64,000 bases of DNA, from NCBI GenBank assembly GCA_002205965.3, contig NADL03000005.1, forward strand, positions 248,001 to 312,000. Direction: 5' to 3'. This document shows positions 55,241-64,000 of this stretch, piece by piece. Position 1 is the stretch's first letter; every line of letters begins with the position of its first letter. The notes under the pieces were generated by a model. It was not told the DNA's origin, did no database searches, and saw nothing but the letters and a program-made list of their open reading frames with translations. Source of the stretch: Kappaphycus alvarezii (Eukaryota > Rhodophyta > Florideophyceae > Gigartinales > Solieriaceae). The translations under genes and the position numbers were made by a program.

Positions 55241-56149
55241 TCGGATTTTAGTGTCCACTGTGCCGGCAATATCTCACTGCCTACGTTAAACCAGTCATTC
55301 TGGAGCACTTCATACCCTTTACCTGAGCATTTCGGCCGTTTTCCGGTCAGGGACGGCAACAGTTGCTGATCGCAGAGAGGGAGTTCGATATCCTCCAACG
55401 TTGGCTGCCTCTTCTGAGCATGTACAAAAATGTTTCGTCTCTCTAGCTCGAAAGCGAAATTCTCGAGTCGCTTGATCGGCGCATGTTTGGAAAGACCGTT
55501 GAGTGAGTCTGTTCGTAGAGGTTTCTTATGCCTGCATTTCTATCTAAATGTATATTCCCAGTAACACCTACAAGGTATGAAAGGATGCATGCAAAAGATT
55601 TGCGTGGAAGTAAGACTCTATTGAAAAGATAGGTTAGAGTTAAATATCCGGACCGACTTATAACGGACCCCACCAAGGTCAATAACAAACCAACTCCGTA
55701 CCTCCCATGCAGTCCCTAAAAGCGCACCACAACGGCTCTTGACTGTAGAATGATGCTCTAAATAAATGCAAGACCGTTCTCCCTAAAGAATCTAAATCTC
55801 CTTCCTGTTTCGAAAGGGGAGTCCTACATCCCCGATACACCCAAACTTGCCTCACCTCGTATCAAAAGCGAAGCCTGGTCTAGCGTGTAAATTCCATCGA
55901 TTCGTTTCCTGAGGTTCTACGCTAGTGGTTTGAAGTGTCCAGTTATTGTGACTTATGGTACCTTTTCCCATTCTCGATCCCCACTCTATTCATCTCTGCT
56001 TTCCACGCATAAATAAGAAAAACGCACATTCAAGCGCATTTTCGCTCTATTATTCGGGGCTGGTCTTCGTAACCGGTACATAAGTTTCGAACGCGGGGTA
56101 ACTGTATGCTTCGATTGTGTACTAGTTGTATTCAGGATATTACAGAAGA
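55241..56149. other. No recognised gene
   Basis: A minus-strand frame 55398-55174 (LEDIELPLCDQQLLPSLTGK) has reasonable composition but overlaps the 28-bp repeats. 55443-55688 (-) is hydrophobic and unrecognised. Possibly internal sequence of the element carrying copy A. Confidence 0.3.
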
Positions 56150-56680
56150 AGCGTGTTCGCAGAAAGCCGGCGTAAGAGAGATATCCGACGCTCACTATCC
56201 AAAAACGGAGCTGTTGCGAACGACAAAAGTGCTATGGTAAGTTATTTTTGGGACAAAACAAAAGCTTTATACAGACGATAGATCTATGGCAACCGACTTT
56301 GTCCAAAAGGGGCAGGCTGTAACTTAGCATTGCGAACAACATATCTGCTTCCATGTACGTTTCAAGGCAAATGCAATAGGCTGAAATGGAAGAGGGCTCG
56401 GTGGATCCCCAACAATTCTAAAGAGTCAGGCTCTTCCACCTAGCTTCGAGGCTTGAGAGCCGTTTATAAATTTTGGGCCCGGAGATGACTACCAGCTTCG
56501 TTACTACTGGAGTATCTCTTTCGAAGCTGTCGGACAACTTGCTGGACCTCTCCATGAGGAAGCAGTTTACTCAGCTTATATAGACTTTTGGCTACCCCTA
56601 AAATCCGAACAAAACTACAGAAGATACCAGGAAATGCATATACTCTAAACAAAAGATACTTGAGAAAACGAACAATCGAT
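56150..56680 (-). repeat. Divergent LTR copy B
   Basis: AGAGATAT (56178 on), GAGCTGTTGCGAACGACAAA and AGTGCTATGG correspond to positions 25-95 of the TGATAGGGG LTRs. Later ACTTGCTGGACCTCTC and CAGTTTACTCAGCTTATATA (56528-56583) match copies A and C. The termini have decayed. Confidence 0.65.
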
Positions 56681-56689
56681 CTGGTCCTT

Positions 56690-56994
56690 TTATTTCGCAT
56701 TCTCTAGATCATACCCAAACAACTCCTCCAAATATATCCATGCTGCCCAAGAAGTCCCCACAAATATCTGCGAACGGCTCATAACTCTCTATTTCCTCCT
56801 GGGAGATATTTAAACCACTAAAGATACTCCCATCCTGTTCCAGCGTCGGCACCACTTGGTCAATGCCGTCCAGCCCGGGCCCTACCATTCCAACACTTTC
56901 CATGTCTCCCTCCCCTCATCCTCCTCGTCCTCCTCTTTAGGGGGCAGGGGTGGCGATTTTTGGTGATGGAGGCGGAGGGGCGAAGGTTGTTCAT
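56690..56994 (-). pseudogene. Acidic accessory ORF, copy B (internally deleted)
   Basis: ATG 56994 gives MNNLRPSASITKN. The GPTDYDDY block and most of the acidic segment are missing. Then MESVGMVGPGLDGIDQVVPT, SGLNISQEEIESYEPFADIC and, after a 2-base shift, YLEELFGYDLENAK to TAA at 56690. Clearly the same protein as copies A and C. Confidence 0.7.
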
Positions 56995-57350
56995 TTTGGT
57001 TGTAAACGGAGTGGGGCGATTGTGGAAGGAGAGTAGAGGGTGCGAGGGGGAGAGTAGTATGTGTAGGGGTTGCTGGATCTCAAAAAAGTTGGGTAAAATG
57101 GGTTAAAGTACACTTTAGAGGCGGACTGGAGTCGGCACTAAAAAGTTAAAATCGAAATCGCAGTAGCGCATTTGCGTAAAATTTCTACATGAGGAGTGAA
57201 TTTGATGAAGAAGGTAAATAAAAAAGACGAAAAACGCTGATTTGGAGGAGAGGATACAGTACTAAAATATCTAAGGAAGATGGTAGACAAATTTGGAAAG
57301 GACGGTAAGCGGAGTCAGGGGCGAGATCGTTGTAAATTGCTGGTCCCTTT

Positions 57351-57431
57351 GGAAGGAACATTTCCTGTATTATACGAGGGGAGGACCATTTCCTGTGCTA
57401 CACGAGGGGAGGACCATTTCATGTGTTACAA
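57351..57431. repeat. 28-bp tandem repeat, three units (copy B)
   Basis: One 25-bp degenerate unit (57351-57375) and two 28-bp units (57376, 57404) of the repeat found at 55152-55235. Confidence 0.9.
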
Positions 57432-57716
57432 AGCACCGGGCGTTTTGGCACGTTTGTATCAAATCACCTCGTCAATATGCCATATTTTGCAATTGGATTC
57501 AGAAACGCAACCAAGTGAAAGTACCCCGCAGAAAGATATAATTAAATACTCGTGACCACTAGGTTTATCTGCATGTGGGCTCTGTTTTCAGATTCTCGAG
57601 CCGTTGCTTCTGTACGGTCAAATTTTATACAAACCATAAGGTTGGGGCAACCTTCTTCACTACACAAAATGATAGCACCTAACAAGAAAACATAAGAAGT
57701 TTTGAGTGGCTGATAT

Positions 57717-59512
57717 TTGGAAATGGGAGTCCTTTCCAGAGGTGAGCCAGATGACAACACAAAAAGGTCCCTCCCCAATCAAAAGATACTCTGCGGTCCG
57801 TGTAGATTTCTTGAACTGACATCATACTACATACGGTTTACTCAAGGTTTTGCTACGATCGCTGCCCCTGTACACACATTAACTTCAAAGCGCGGAAAGT
57901 TTATATACGGTGCAGAATTTGAAAACACTTTCGTCGAGCTAAAACAGAAATTTTGCGATCCACCATTACTCATATATTCGGATTTCTAGAAAACGTTCAT
58001 CGTCGAAAGTAACGCTTCCGATAATTTTGTCGGCACTGTATTATCTCAGAGAGGTGAAGAAGTTAAATTACACCAAGTACAAATTGCGAGCCGTACAATG
58101 ACTGGTGCTGAAAGAAGGTATACCACCTTCGAGAAAGAGGCTCTTTCTGTCGTGTTTGCGCTTCAAAAAGTTCAGTGACTACCTTCTCTCATTAGTAAAA
58201 TTTGTATTGATAAAGATTAACAGGCATTCAAGACTGCGTTCAAGAAGAAAGATGTCCACAACTGCTTAGAGCGATACCTCGACTTATTCGTAGAATACCG
58301 ATTCTAAATACTTTAACCGCCAAAAAGGAACAAAGAGCCAACAGAATTTCTTTCTAGATCAAAGGATCCACGAGATAACATCGAAGAAGCGGAAGAAATA
58401 GTGTCAAAGTAACCGTCGCTGATATTGAGGGCGGGCTGACTTCGAAGCCAGATTTAAACCCTTATTTCTATTTATTACAGGGCTGGAGATCAAGAAAGTA
58501 GGTATGGAACACAGGGAGTGGGTGGGACGAAACCAAAACGTATTTTCAGTATGGTAAGGAAAGCTATTTCGGTTGTCTAAGAGAATACGGATCTAGTACC
58601 TCCTATTTAAAAAAGAAGAGATATAATGAGGACTATTCGTGAGTAGCTTGGCCATTAAGACCTTTTCACAACAAAAAGTTTTATCACGGAAAGATTTGGG
58701 TGACTGGAAGTGCACAAAAACATCTATATCTTTGTGAAAACTTGCGATGGATGTCAGAAGTTCACTCTGATCCAAAAATACAAATTAATTCTCTCAGTAT
58801 TCCTACGAACGGGCTATGTGACACATTCTCCCTAAACTTCGCCGGCACCTTCAAAAGACTACTTCTAGGAACAAATATTTTCTCATAGAAATTAAACACC
58901 TGCCAGGATGGCCACTGCGGTGCCGGTTACGGACGCCACCGCCGACATAGTCATTGCATTTATAAGGAAGGAAATTGTCAAGCATTTTAGAATGCCTAGA
59001 AGAAGCATTTCGAACAATTTCCCCGCCTCTATAACCCCACCGCAAAAATACAGACAAAAATAATCGCTAGTTCGAAAGTTTCTCCTTGTCTTCGCAATAT
59101 TACAGACAAAAGAACGACGCTTATGTCATTTTTATTTCAGGTGAGTATCTGTCTCTGTTTCCGGTCGCTACTCGGAGCGTATTTGGGATACGACGATGCA
59201 TTCCTATTGGTGTGTAATATTCTTTTTGTTTGGACATTCCTTCCCTCGGGATCTTCTAGAAGAGTTTGCGTACTACATATATTGTTTTACTATGGGAAGG
59301 TTCGGATCTGTTAAGGAGGAAGAATTCATTGGACCATACCTTGGCATCATCAAGCCTACATATTAAGCCATGGAACGAAGTGAAGTCCTTGTAACGAGAA
59401 CTTACTTCTTAGAGCACCATACGTATAGTCGCGTACTCCCTCATCTGTTCGACATGCCTTATATTCTGGAAAAAGGACTAAGGACATTAAAAGAAGAAAC
59501 AGAAGAATAAAT
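57717..59512 (+). pseudogene. Ty3/gypsy pol fragment: RT end, RNase H, integrase tail
   Basis: LELTSYYIRFTQGFATIAAP and LTSKRGKFIYGAEFENTF are the RT connection. VESNASDNFVGTVLSQRGEE with ERRYTTFEKEALSVVFALQK is RNase H with its first Asp position changed (ESNA for ETDA). The strand later ends RTYFLEHHTYSRVLPHLFDM and LRTLKEETEE at TAA 59510-59512, matching the integrase end of gypsy element 2. The integrase zinc finger and core are not recognisable. Many frame breaks. Confidence 0.75.
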
Positions 59513-59574
59513 ACGAGGTAGGAAATCCTTCTCGAGCGAGGGGCATGATAAGCGAAAAAATGCAGGTATTTACT

Positions 59575-59770
59575 TTACCCGCATAAATTTACTCCCTTCA
59601 AGTTTCCATTTTCACTTTCTTTTCCTTTTTTAACCCTCCACTTCAATTTTCTTCTACGCGACGAAATTTACATTTCTTGATACTCTTTTCTTTTTCTCGT
59701 TTCTTTTTTATGAGAAAAGTCCTTCTCATTTTATCGTAATCATTTTAGTCTTCTCTGTTTATTTAATCTT
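59575..59770 (+). other. Pyrimidine-rich tract
   Basis: Dominated by CTTTTC, TTTCTT and TTTTTC words on the plus strand. It lies between the integrase end and the acidic ORF copy D. A spacer or leader; function unknown. Confidence 0.5.
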
Positions 59771-60018
59771 CTTCGATCCTAAATATCTTATTTAATGATC
59801 AATATTTCTACAACCGATTTTTGCCAAAGTCACCCCTTTTAAGGCTGTTTTCACTAATTTTCAACACAAGACCAATTTCCGCCTACTTTTTTGGTTCAGC
59901 AGGCCTGTAAATCTGAACCATTTGCGGTATTCCGACATGTCGGACGCCGCCAAAAATTTATCCACGTCCCTAAAATAAAAAAAGGTCGACAATTCACATC
60001 CCCCTCCTTGCCAGCCAT

Positions 60019-60504
60019 CATGCACGGATACACTCTCTTCGATCCATTTCCAAAAACTGTCATCTTTTCCCCATTAACGTCTCTTCTTTATTCCCTCCGG
60101 GCCCAACCAACGTAGATGAATACATTCTCCGCGAAAACAGGAGATATCTGACGAAGCTTGTTATACTCCTTGCCTGGTAGAGATCGAAGAACAGAAATCA
60201 GTGGGGGATACTGGGAGGAGGAGGACGGTTAGGTAGGGGAGTGCTTTGGGAGTGATTGTTTCCCGAGCTGGTCAACGGGATCGAAGAAGAGGAGGCGGAG
60301 GACGACTCCGATGAGGAAGGAGAAGACGATGAGAACGAGTCCGGGGAGGACGATGAGGAAGGCGAAGAGTACGTGGATGTCGAGATGGATGTAGAAACGG
60401 GTCATATGGGAAGAGAGGAAATGAATTGCTTGGACCAGGTGGTCTCGGCCATGGACGCTGTTGGAAGGGCTTCAGATGAGAATTATTCGTTGCAGGGAGG
60501 GTAG
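60019..60504 (+). pseudogene. Acidic accessory ORF, copy D (divergent)
   Basis: On the plus strand PPGPTNVDEYILRENRRYLT (60095-60155) aligns with the NGPTDYDDYxRRxDRERVR block. After a break, IEEEEAEDDSDEEGEDDEN and a further acidic run lead to NCLDQVVSAMD, the counterpart of DQVVPT. It lies 3' of gypsy integrase and 5' of a 3' LTR, all in the same direction. Confidence 0.55.
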
Positions 60505-60649
60505 GCAATTGTGGGCCATCCACGGGCATTTGAAGGGACTACATGGGTACTTATGACGCCTTAAGGGAAGTGCTAGGCTCAGGCCTGGAGGATAGAGATT
60601 TTGAGGAGTGGATTCACTTTGTTTCTTTCAAGTATCTTATGCCAAACTC

Positions 60650-61009
60650 TTTACGTCCACATAAAGTCATTTCCTACTTTTTCTGGTTCTTCTAGTAGTT
60701 TTATGGAGATGTAGTGTGGAAAAAAAAGCCTATATAAGCTGAGTAAATTGCTTCATCCATGAGACGAAAAGCAGTTTGGGAGTCAATTTTAAACCAAAAC
60801 ATTCAATCAATTACCTAGATTCTAATGGAGGTAGTAGAGCTGGTCCCTTTAGAATTGGTTACTAGAGCGGTCACTTATATTTCACGTCTATTCCTCTCGA
60901 TTTTCCGTTAACGTCTAATGTAGCACTTTAGTCGCTCGCGCGCTCGCAACGACTCTCACCTCGGTAGTTCGTGGCACCCTTTTCCGTTGGCGCAGTTTTT
61001 ACCTTATCA
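60650..61009 (+). repeat. 3' LTR D (inverted TGATAGGGG family)
   Basis: CCTATATAAGCTGAGTAAAT (60730 on) is the complement of the TATA-containing segment of copies A-C. The end TTTTTACCTTATCA is the complement of the LTR start. The outer right limit is 61009; the left limit is not clear. Closest relative is 50240-50566. Confidence 0.65.
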
Positions 61010-61857
61010 GTAGTATCAATTCCTAGATCCACCAAGTATTTTGGGATTAGAATAGAGCAAGATTACGATTAAAGAATCGGAGTTAATGCAGGTTAAAAGC
61101 TTTTACAAAATGAGTCTCACGAGGTTAGCCTTCCGCAAAGGAAGAAAATCGACGAACAATTGAACGCAGTAGAGCTTGCTTCATTTCGGTCAGTCAATAG
61201 GTCATTTGGTTTCACGGGTATGAAAGTGAGCCCTCTTGCTACTCTTGCCTGCAGCATTTTTCAGCAATGAGTGGTTTGTATAGCGTTCGTTGCCTCATGA
61301 AGCAATTTAGTAAGCTTCGAACTATCAAGCGCATGTGCTCTACTACCTCAACTAATCGGCCTGCTGCAATGGGTACCTATGAAAAATCAGTTATTTTTCT
61401 TTGCTTATGCCACCCTTTCTTCCCAATCTGGTCAGATTTTTCATATTGGTGGACTGCTTCTTGGTACACTCGCTCACGATTCAGTTTTCCATCAAATTAT
61501 GTGATTCTCTTATATATGGAAACAGCCTATGAAATCAAGCACACTCGTGGAAGTCCTTGACGCTGGAATAGCGGTCGATGAAGGTAAGATACTAGCAAAA
61601 TACTGTCAAATCCTTTTTGGAATCAATTTATTCTTTTCTATATTTCTCGACTAAAGCAATTTTCTATTCCATATCCACAAAAAAAGTGTCAGGGTACAAA
61701 TAAATTTCGGCCACTAAGGAGCTTGGGCGTTAAAATTTTGATAAGCATGGACTGAAAATGAAAATCTAGACTTCTGGCAGAATTAACCCAGAAGGTTCCT
61801 TTATAAAAAAGGATAATCCTATGGAAGACATCTTGGAGGACTTTTTTTCAATGAGTG
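61010..61857. other. No recognised gene
   Basis: An open frame 61267-61560 (+) has no recognised domain. Old gypsy internal sequence is possible. Confidence 0.35.
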
Positions 61858-62272
61858 TGATAGGGATAAATCGGCGGGGAAGAGACCCTCATAACCAGTT
61901 ACCCCAAGAAGGAGGTGTTGCAAGCGACAAAAGGGCTACCTTGGTATAGTTGTACGAACAAAAAGGAGTGTATATGGAAGACAGTTGAGAGGGCTACAAG
62001 CAAGTATGGAAGGAGCAGGGTCTACCACTGATGCTCTGTGACCACGTAGGAAAAATGTTTCTTGAGTCTGAAGTTGACTCTCAACTCCCTACTACTCAGG
62101 ACTTGGCTTGAAGTTGTCTGCCAACTTGCTTGACCTCCGCAAGAGGAAGCAGTTTTCTCAGCTTATATAGACTTTTTGGGTATCCCTAAAGTCTCAAAGA
62201 AACATACTAAAAACCATAAAATGCATCAAATGGAATCGTGTGAACGAGAGAGACTAACAGTAGATACTATCA
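61858..62272 (-). repeat. LTR copy C (TGATAGGGG family)
   Basis: 415 bp, TGATAGGGATAAATCG ... TACTATCA, closely matching 53841-54257. Contains CAGCTTATATAGACTTTTTG (62159 on). Its inner neighbour is acidic ORF copy C. Confidence 0.85.
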
Positions 62273-62303
62273 GGATAAATATCTAGATTCTTTCCTTCAT
62301 ATC

Positions 62304-62903
62304 TTAGTCCTCTACATCAGAGCCAAACAGTTCCCCCAAAATATCCATTCCACCCAGGCAGTCCACACAAATATCCGCGAACGGCTTAGAATTCTCCATT
62401 GCCTCCTGTGAAATATCTGACCACTGAGGACGTCCCCATCCGGTTCCGGAGTCGGAACCACCTGGTCCATATTTTTCTGGCCCCTTCCCACTAATCCAGC
62501 ACTTTCCATGTCTCCCTCCCCCTCATCCTCTTCCTCCTCTTCTCTTCTCTCTTTCCTCGTCAGAAGAGTCAGAGATCACAATTACCCCCAGTATCCCCTC
62601 CTTTCTCCATGGGAGCCCCCCCACCGTTATACACTAGTGGTTCCCACGGATCCACCAGTCCTCCTCTTCACCCTCCTCATCCTCCTCTTCCTCTATCTCC
62701 TCTTCTCCCTCCTCCTCCTCCTCTGCCTCTTCTGCCTGCTCGAAGCAGTTACGGCGGACCCACTCCCGAACGCGTTCCCGGTCCAACCTTCTACAGTAAT
62801 CATCGTAGTCGGTTGGACCATTTGCCATCAGGGCCAAATCGTTGAGTGGACGACGGCCTCGGGATGACTTAGTGATGGTGAGGGAAGGACGGAGGTTGGT
62901 CAT
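62304..62903 (-). pseudogene. Acidic accessory ORF, copy C (most complete)
   Basis: ATG 62903: MTNLRPSLTITKS, then RRPLNDLALMANGPTDYDDY, RRLDRERVREWVRR and a Glu-rich run of about 30 residues to 62634. In other frames follow MESAGLVGRG, MDQVVPTPEPDG, then SQEAMENSKPFADICVDC and GGMDILGELFGSDVED to TAA 62304. Start and stop are in phase 199 codons apart, so two compensating frame breaks lie between. The product would be about 199 residues, pI very low. Confidence 0.75.
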
Positions 62904-63212
62904 TTAAGGGCTAAAAGAAGGGGTGAGCCGATGGGGTAGTTGATGGCGGGGGTTGCCTCAACGACGTCGACTTCGAAGTTTAAATACTGCGACGTCTTCG
63001 AAAAGTATGTCGACCTTGGACGTGTACAGTAATGACATCTATTAATGACACTGTGTCTTAAAATAAAAAATCAACTCATGAATTTGCCACACTCATCCAA
63101 ATTAAAAATATCTTGCAAATTCAGGAACTGTAAAAATATCTTGCAAATACCGATACTGTATCCAAATTTGGTTCTCCTCTAGATTTTTTTTCGTGTGCAA
63201 ATTTTGCGATCA
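62904..63212. other. Non-coding, with inverted words
   Basis: 62968-63025 contains CGACGTCGACTTCGAAGT and CGACGTCTTCGAAAAGTA, two copies of one word, with TTTAAATACT between. An ATATCTTGCAAAT word is repeated at 63107 and 63133. No gene. Confidence 0.45.
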
Positions 63213-64000
63213 TCAAACCTCTTTGTCGCCCTTCGACAACGTCAGCATGTCTTGTATCTTCAAGATTAGCCTATGGAGAACCATGTCGAAGAGCAAGCCG
63301 CTGAGCGGGTCGCCTTGCTGGACACCGATAACACTACGTAGTGTGTCAAAACCCGTCCACAAATGTGCTGTATCGTTGTAACAGTACATTACCCAGCTAA
63401 GCAGTTGTGGAAAATGCGTTTGAACCGCTTCGAGAAAAGCAGATCGACTGCAAAGTTTAAACGCGTTCTTAAGATCTACTGAAAGCAGCGCAAATTCTGA
63501 TAAGTTGCCAACTGTATTAACCATTTGTCGGTCGGCGTGCACAATAGTGTCGGCCACGGCCCTCCTCGCAATGCCAACTTGGATTGGTTGTAGGTAGGTC
63601 GCCGCCTTTTTAGAGGATTGTGACATGAGGCAGCTACTCACCAAACGTCTCAGTGTCTCGCCTACGGCGATGGGACGGGCGTCATGTCTGCCTTAGCAAG
63701 CGGGGTAAGTAGTGCTCCCGCGATCCACGGAGCCAGAGCGGGTGGCGCTTTTCCGGCTGCTAGGACATTGACGAGTTCGGTAAGCGAATGCAGCATTCCT
63801 CCACGGGAGGAGGCGGACGGAGCGCGTAGCAACTCGTCGAGGTGGGAGGGGCGAAGGCCCGAGCCGCCGGGAGCGGAGCCAGGTCTGAACGAGCGGACTG
63901 CACGAAGGACCACTTCCGTGGTGATTTTGGTAGACGGGGGGATGGAAGCAGGCGGAACGAACTTGGGCCCGTGGGCTACCGGGGTTACCTGTGGGTGTTT
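63213..64000 (-). pseudogene. LINE reverse transcriptase, partial at window edge (copy 4)
   Basis: Minus strand: RPGSAPGGSGLRPSHLDELL and ALLTPLAKADMTP (63913-63662). A one-base break then gives RPIAVGETLRRLVSSCLMSQ. Motif A is LLSVDLKNAFKLCSR and motif B VQQGDPLSGLLFDMVLHRLI (about 63330-63270). The frame stops at 63213 before a YADD motif. The 5' end lies beyond base 64000. Same RPIAxG lineage as the LINEs at 17.9 and 33.8 kb but better preserved. Confidence 0.85.

Overview
This is nuclear DNA of a eukaryote with compact, intron-poor genes. Two facts support this directly: two GT-AG introns of 119 and 107 nt in an SDHAF3 gene, and the presence of spliceosomal, SUMO-pathway and organellar-ribosome genes. 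The mix fits best with a transposon-rich florideophyte red alga (Chondrus-like): short intergenic distances in the host-gene islands, very few introns, and abundant Ty1/copia, Ty3/gypsy and endonuclease-bearing non-LTR elements. No single sequence here is diagnostic, so the placement is inference.

Layout. 0.5-6.6 kb: a badly decayed copia-like element (minus strand) between two 255-bp direct repeats. 7.3-11.6 kb: a Ty3/gypsy element (minus). 11.9-13.3 kb: a non-LTR (LINE) 3' fragment and a minisatellite. 13.35-14.85 kb: a Tc1/mariner transposon with long terminal inverted repeats and TA target duplications. 15.9-21.4 kb: an unrecognised ORF and two LINE copies whose reverse transcriptase is followed by a zinc finger and a restriction-like endonuclease. 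21.5-27.3 kb: first host-gene island: GON4L-like SANT protein (+), probable organellar uL10 (-), DIM1/TXNL4A (+), AATF/BFR2 (-). 27.7-32.8 kb: structurally complete Ty1/copia element (minus) with LTRs, 5-bp target duplication, half-tRNA primer site and polypurine tract. 32.8-34.7 kb: decayed LINE RT. 35.0-37.8 kb: second host-gene island: SAE1 (+), SDHAF3 (-), bL17 (-). 37.8-41.0 kb: no recognised gene. 41.06-46.66 kb: LTR-bounded Ty3/gypsy element (minus). 46.67-49.55 kb: pogo/Tigger-type DNA transposon with TA target duplications. 50-63 kb: LTR fragments, a gypsy pol fragment, four copies of a small acidic ORF beside 3' LTRs, and one candidate secreted-peptide gene. 63.2-64.0 kb: another LINE RT running off the right edge.

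The host genes are unrelated housekeeping functions (splicing, SUMO activation, succinate dehydrogenase assembly, organellar translation, ribosome biogenesis) and do not form a pathway. A palindromic TGTACAGTA-type sequence recurs near several of their 5' ends. The most interesting undescribed item is the acidic ORF family: three copies directly internal to LTRs related to those of the gypsy element, and a fourth between gypsy integrase and a 3' LTR. That is the position where some Ty3/gypsy lineages carry env-like or other accessory genes. Conserved host genes show repeated one-base frame breaks, so some 'decay' may be assembly indels. I saw no tRNA, rRNA or CRISPR.
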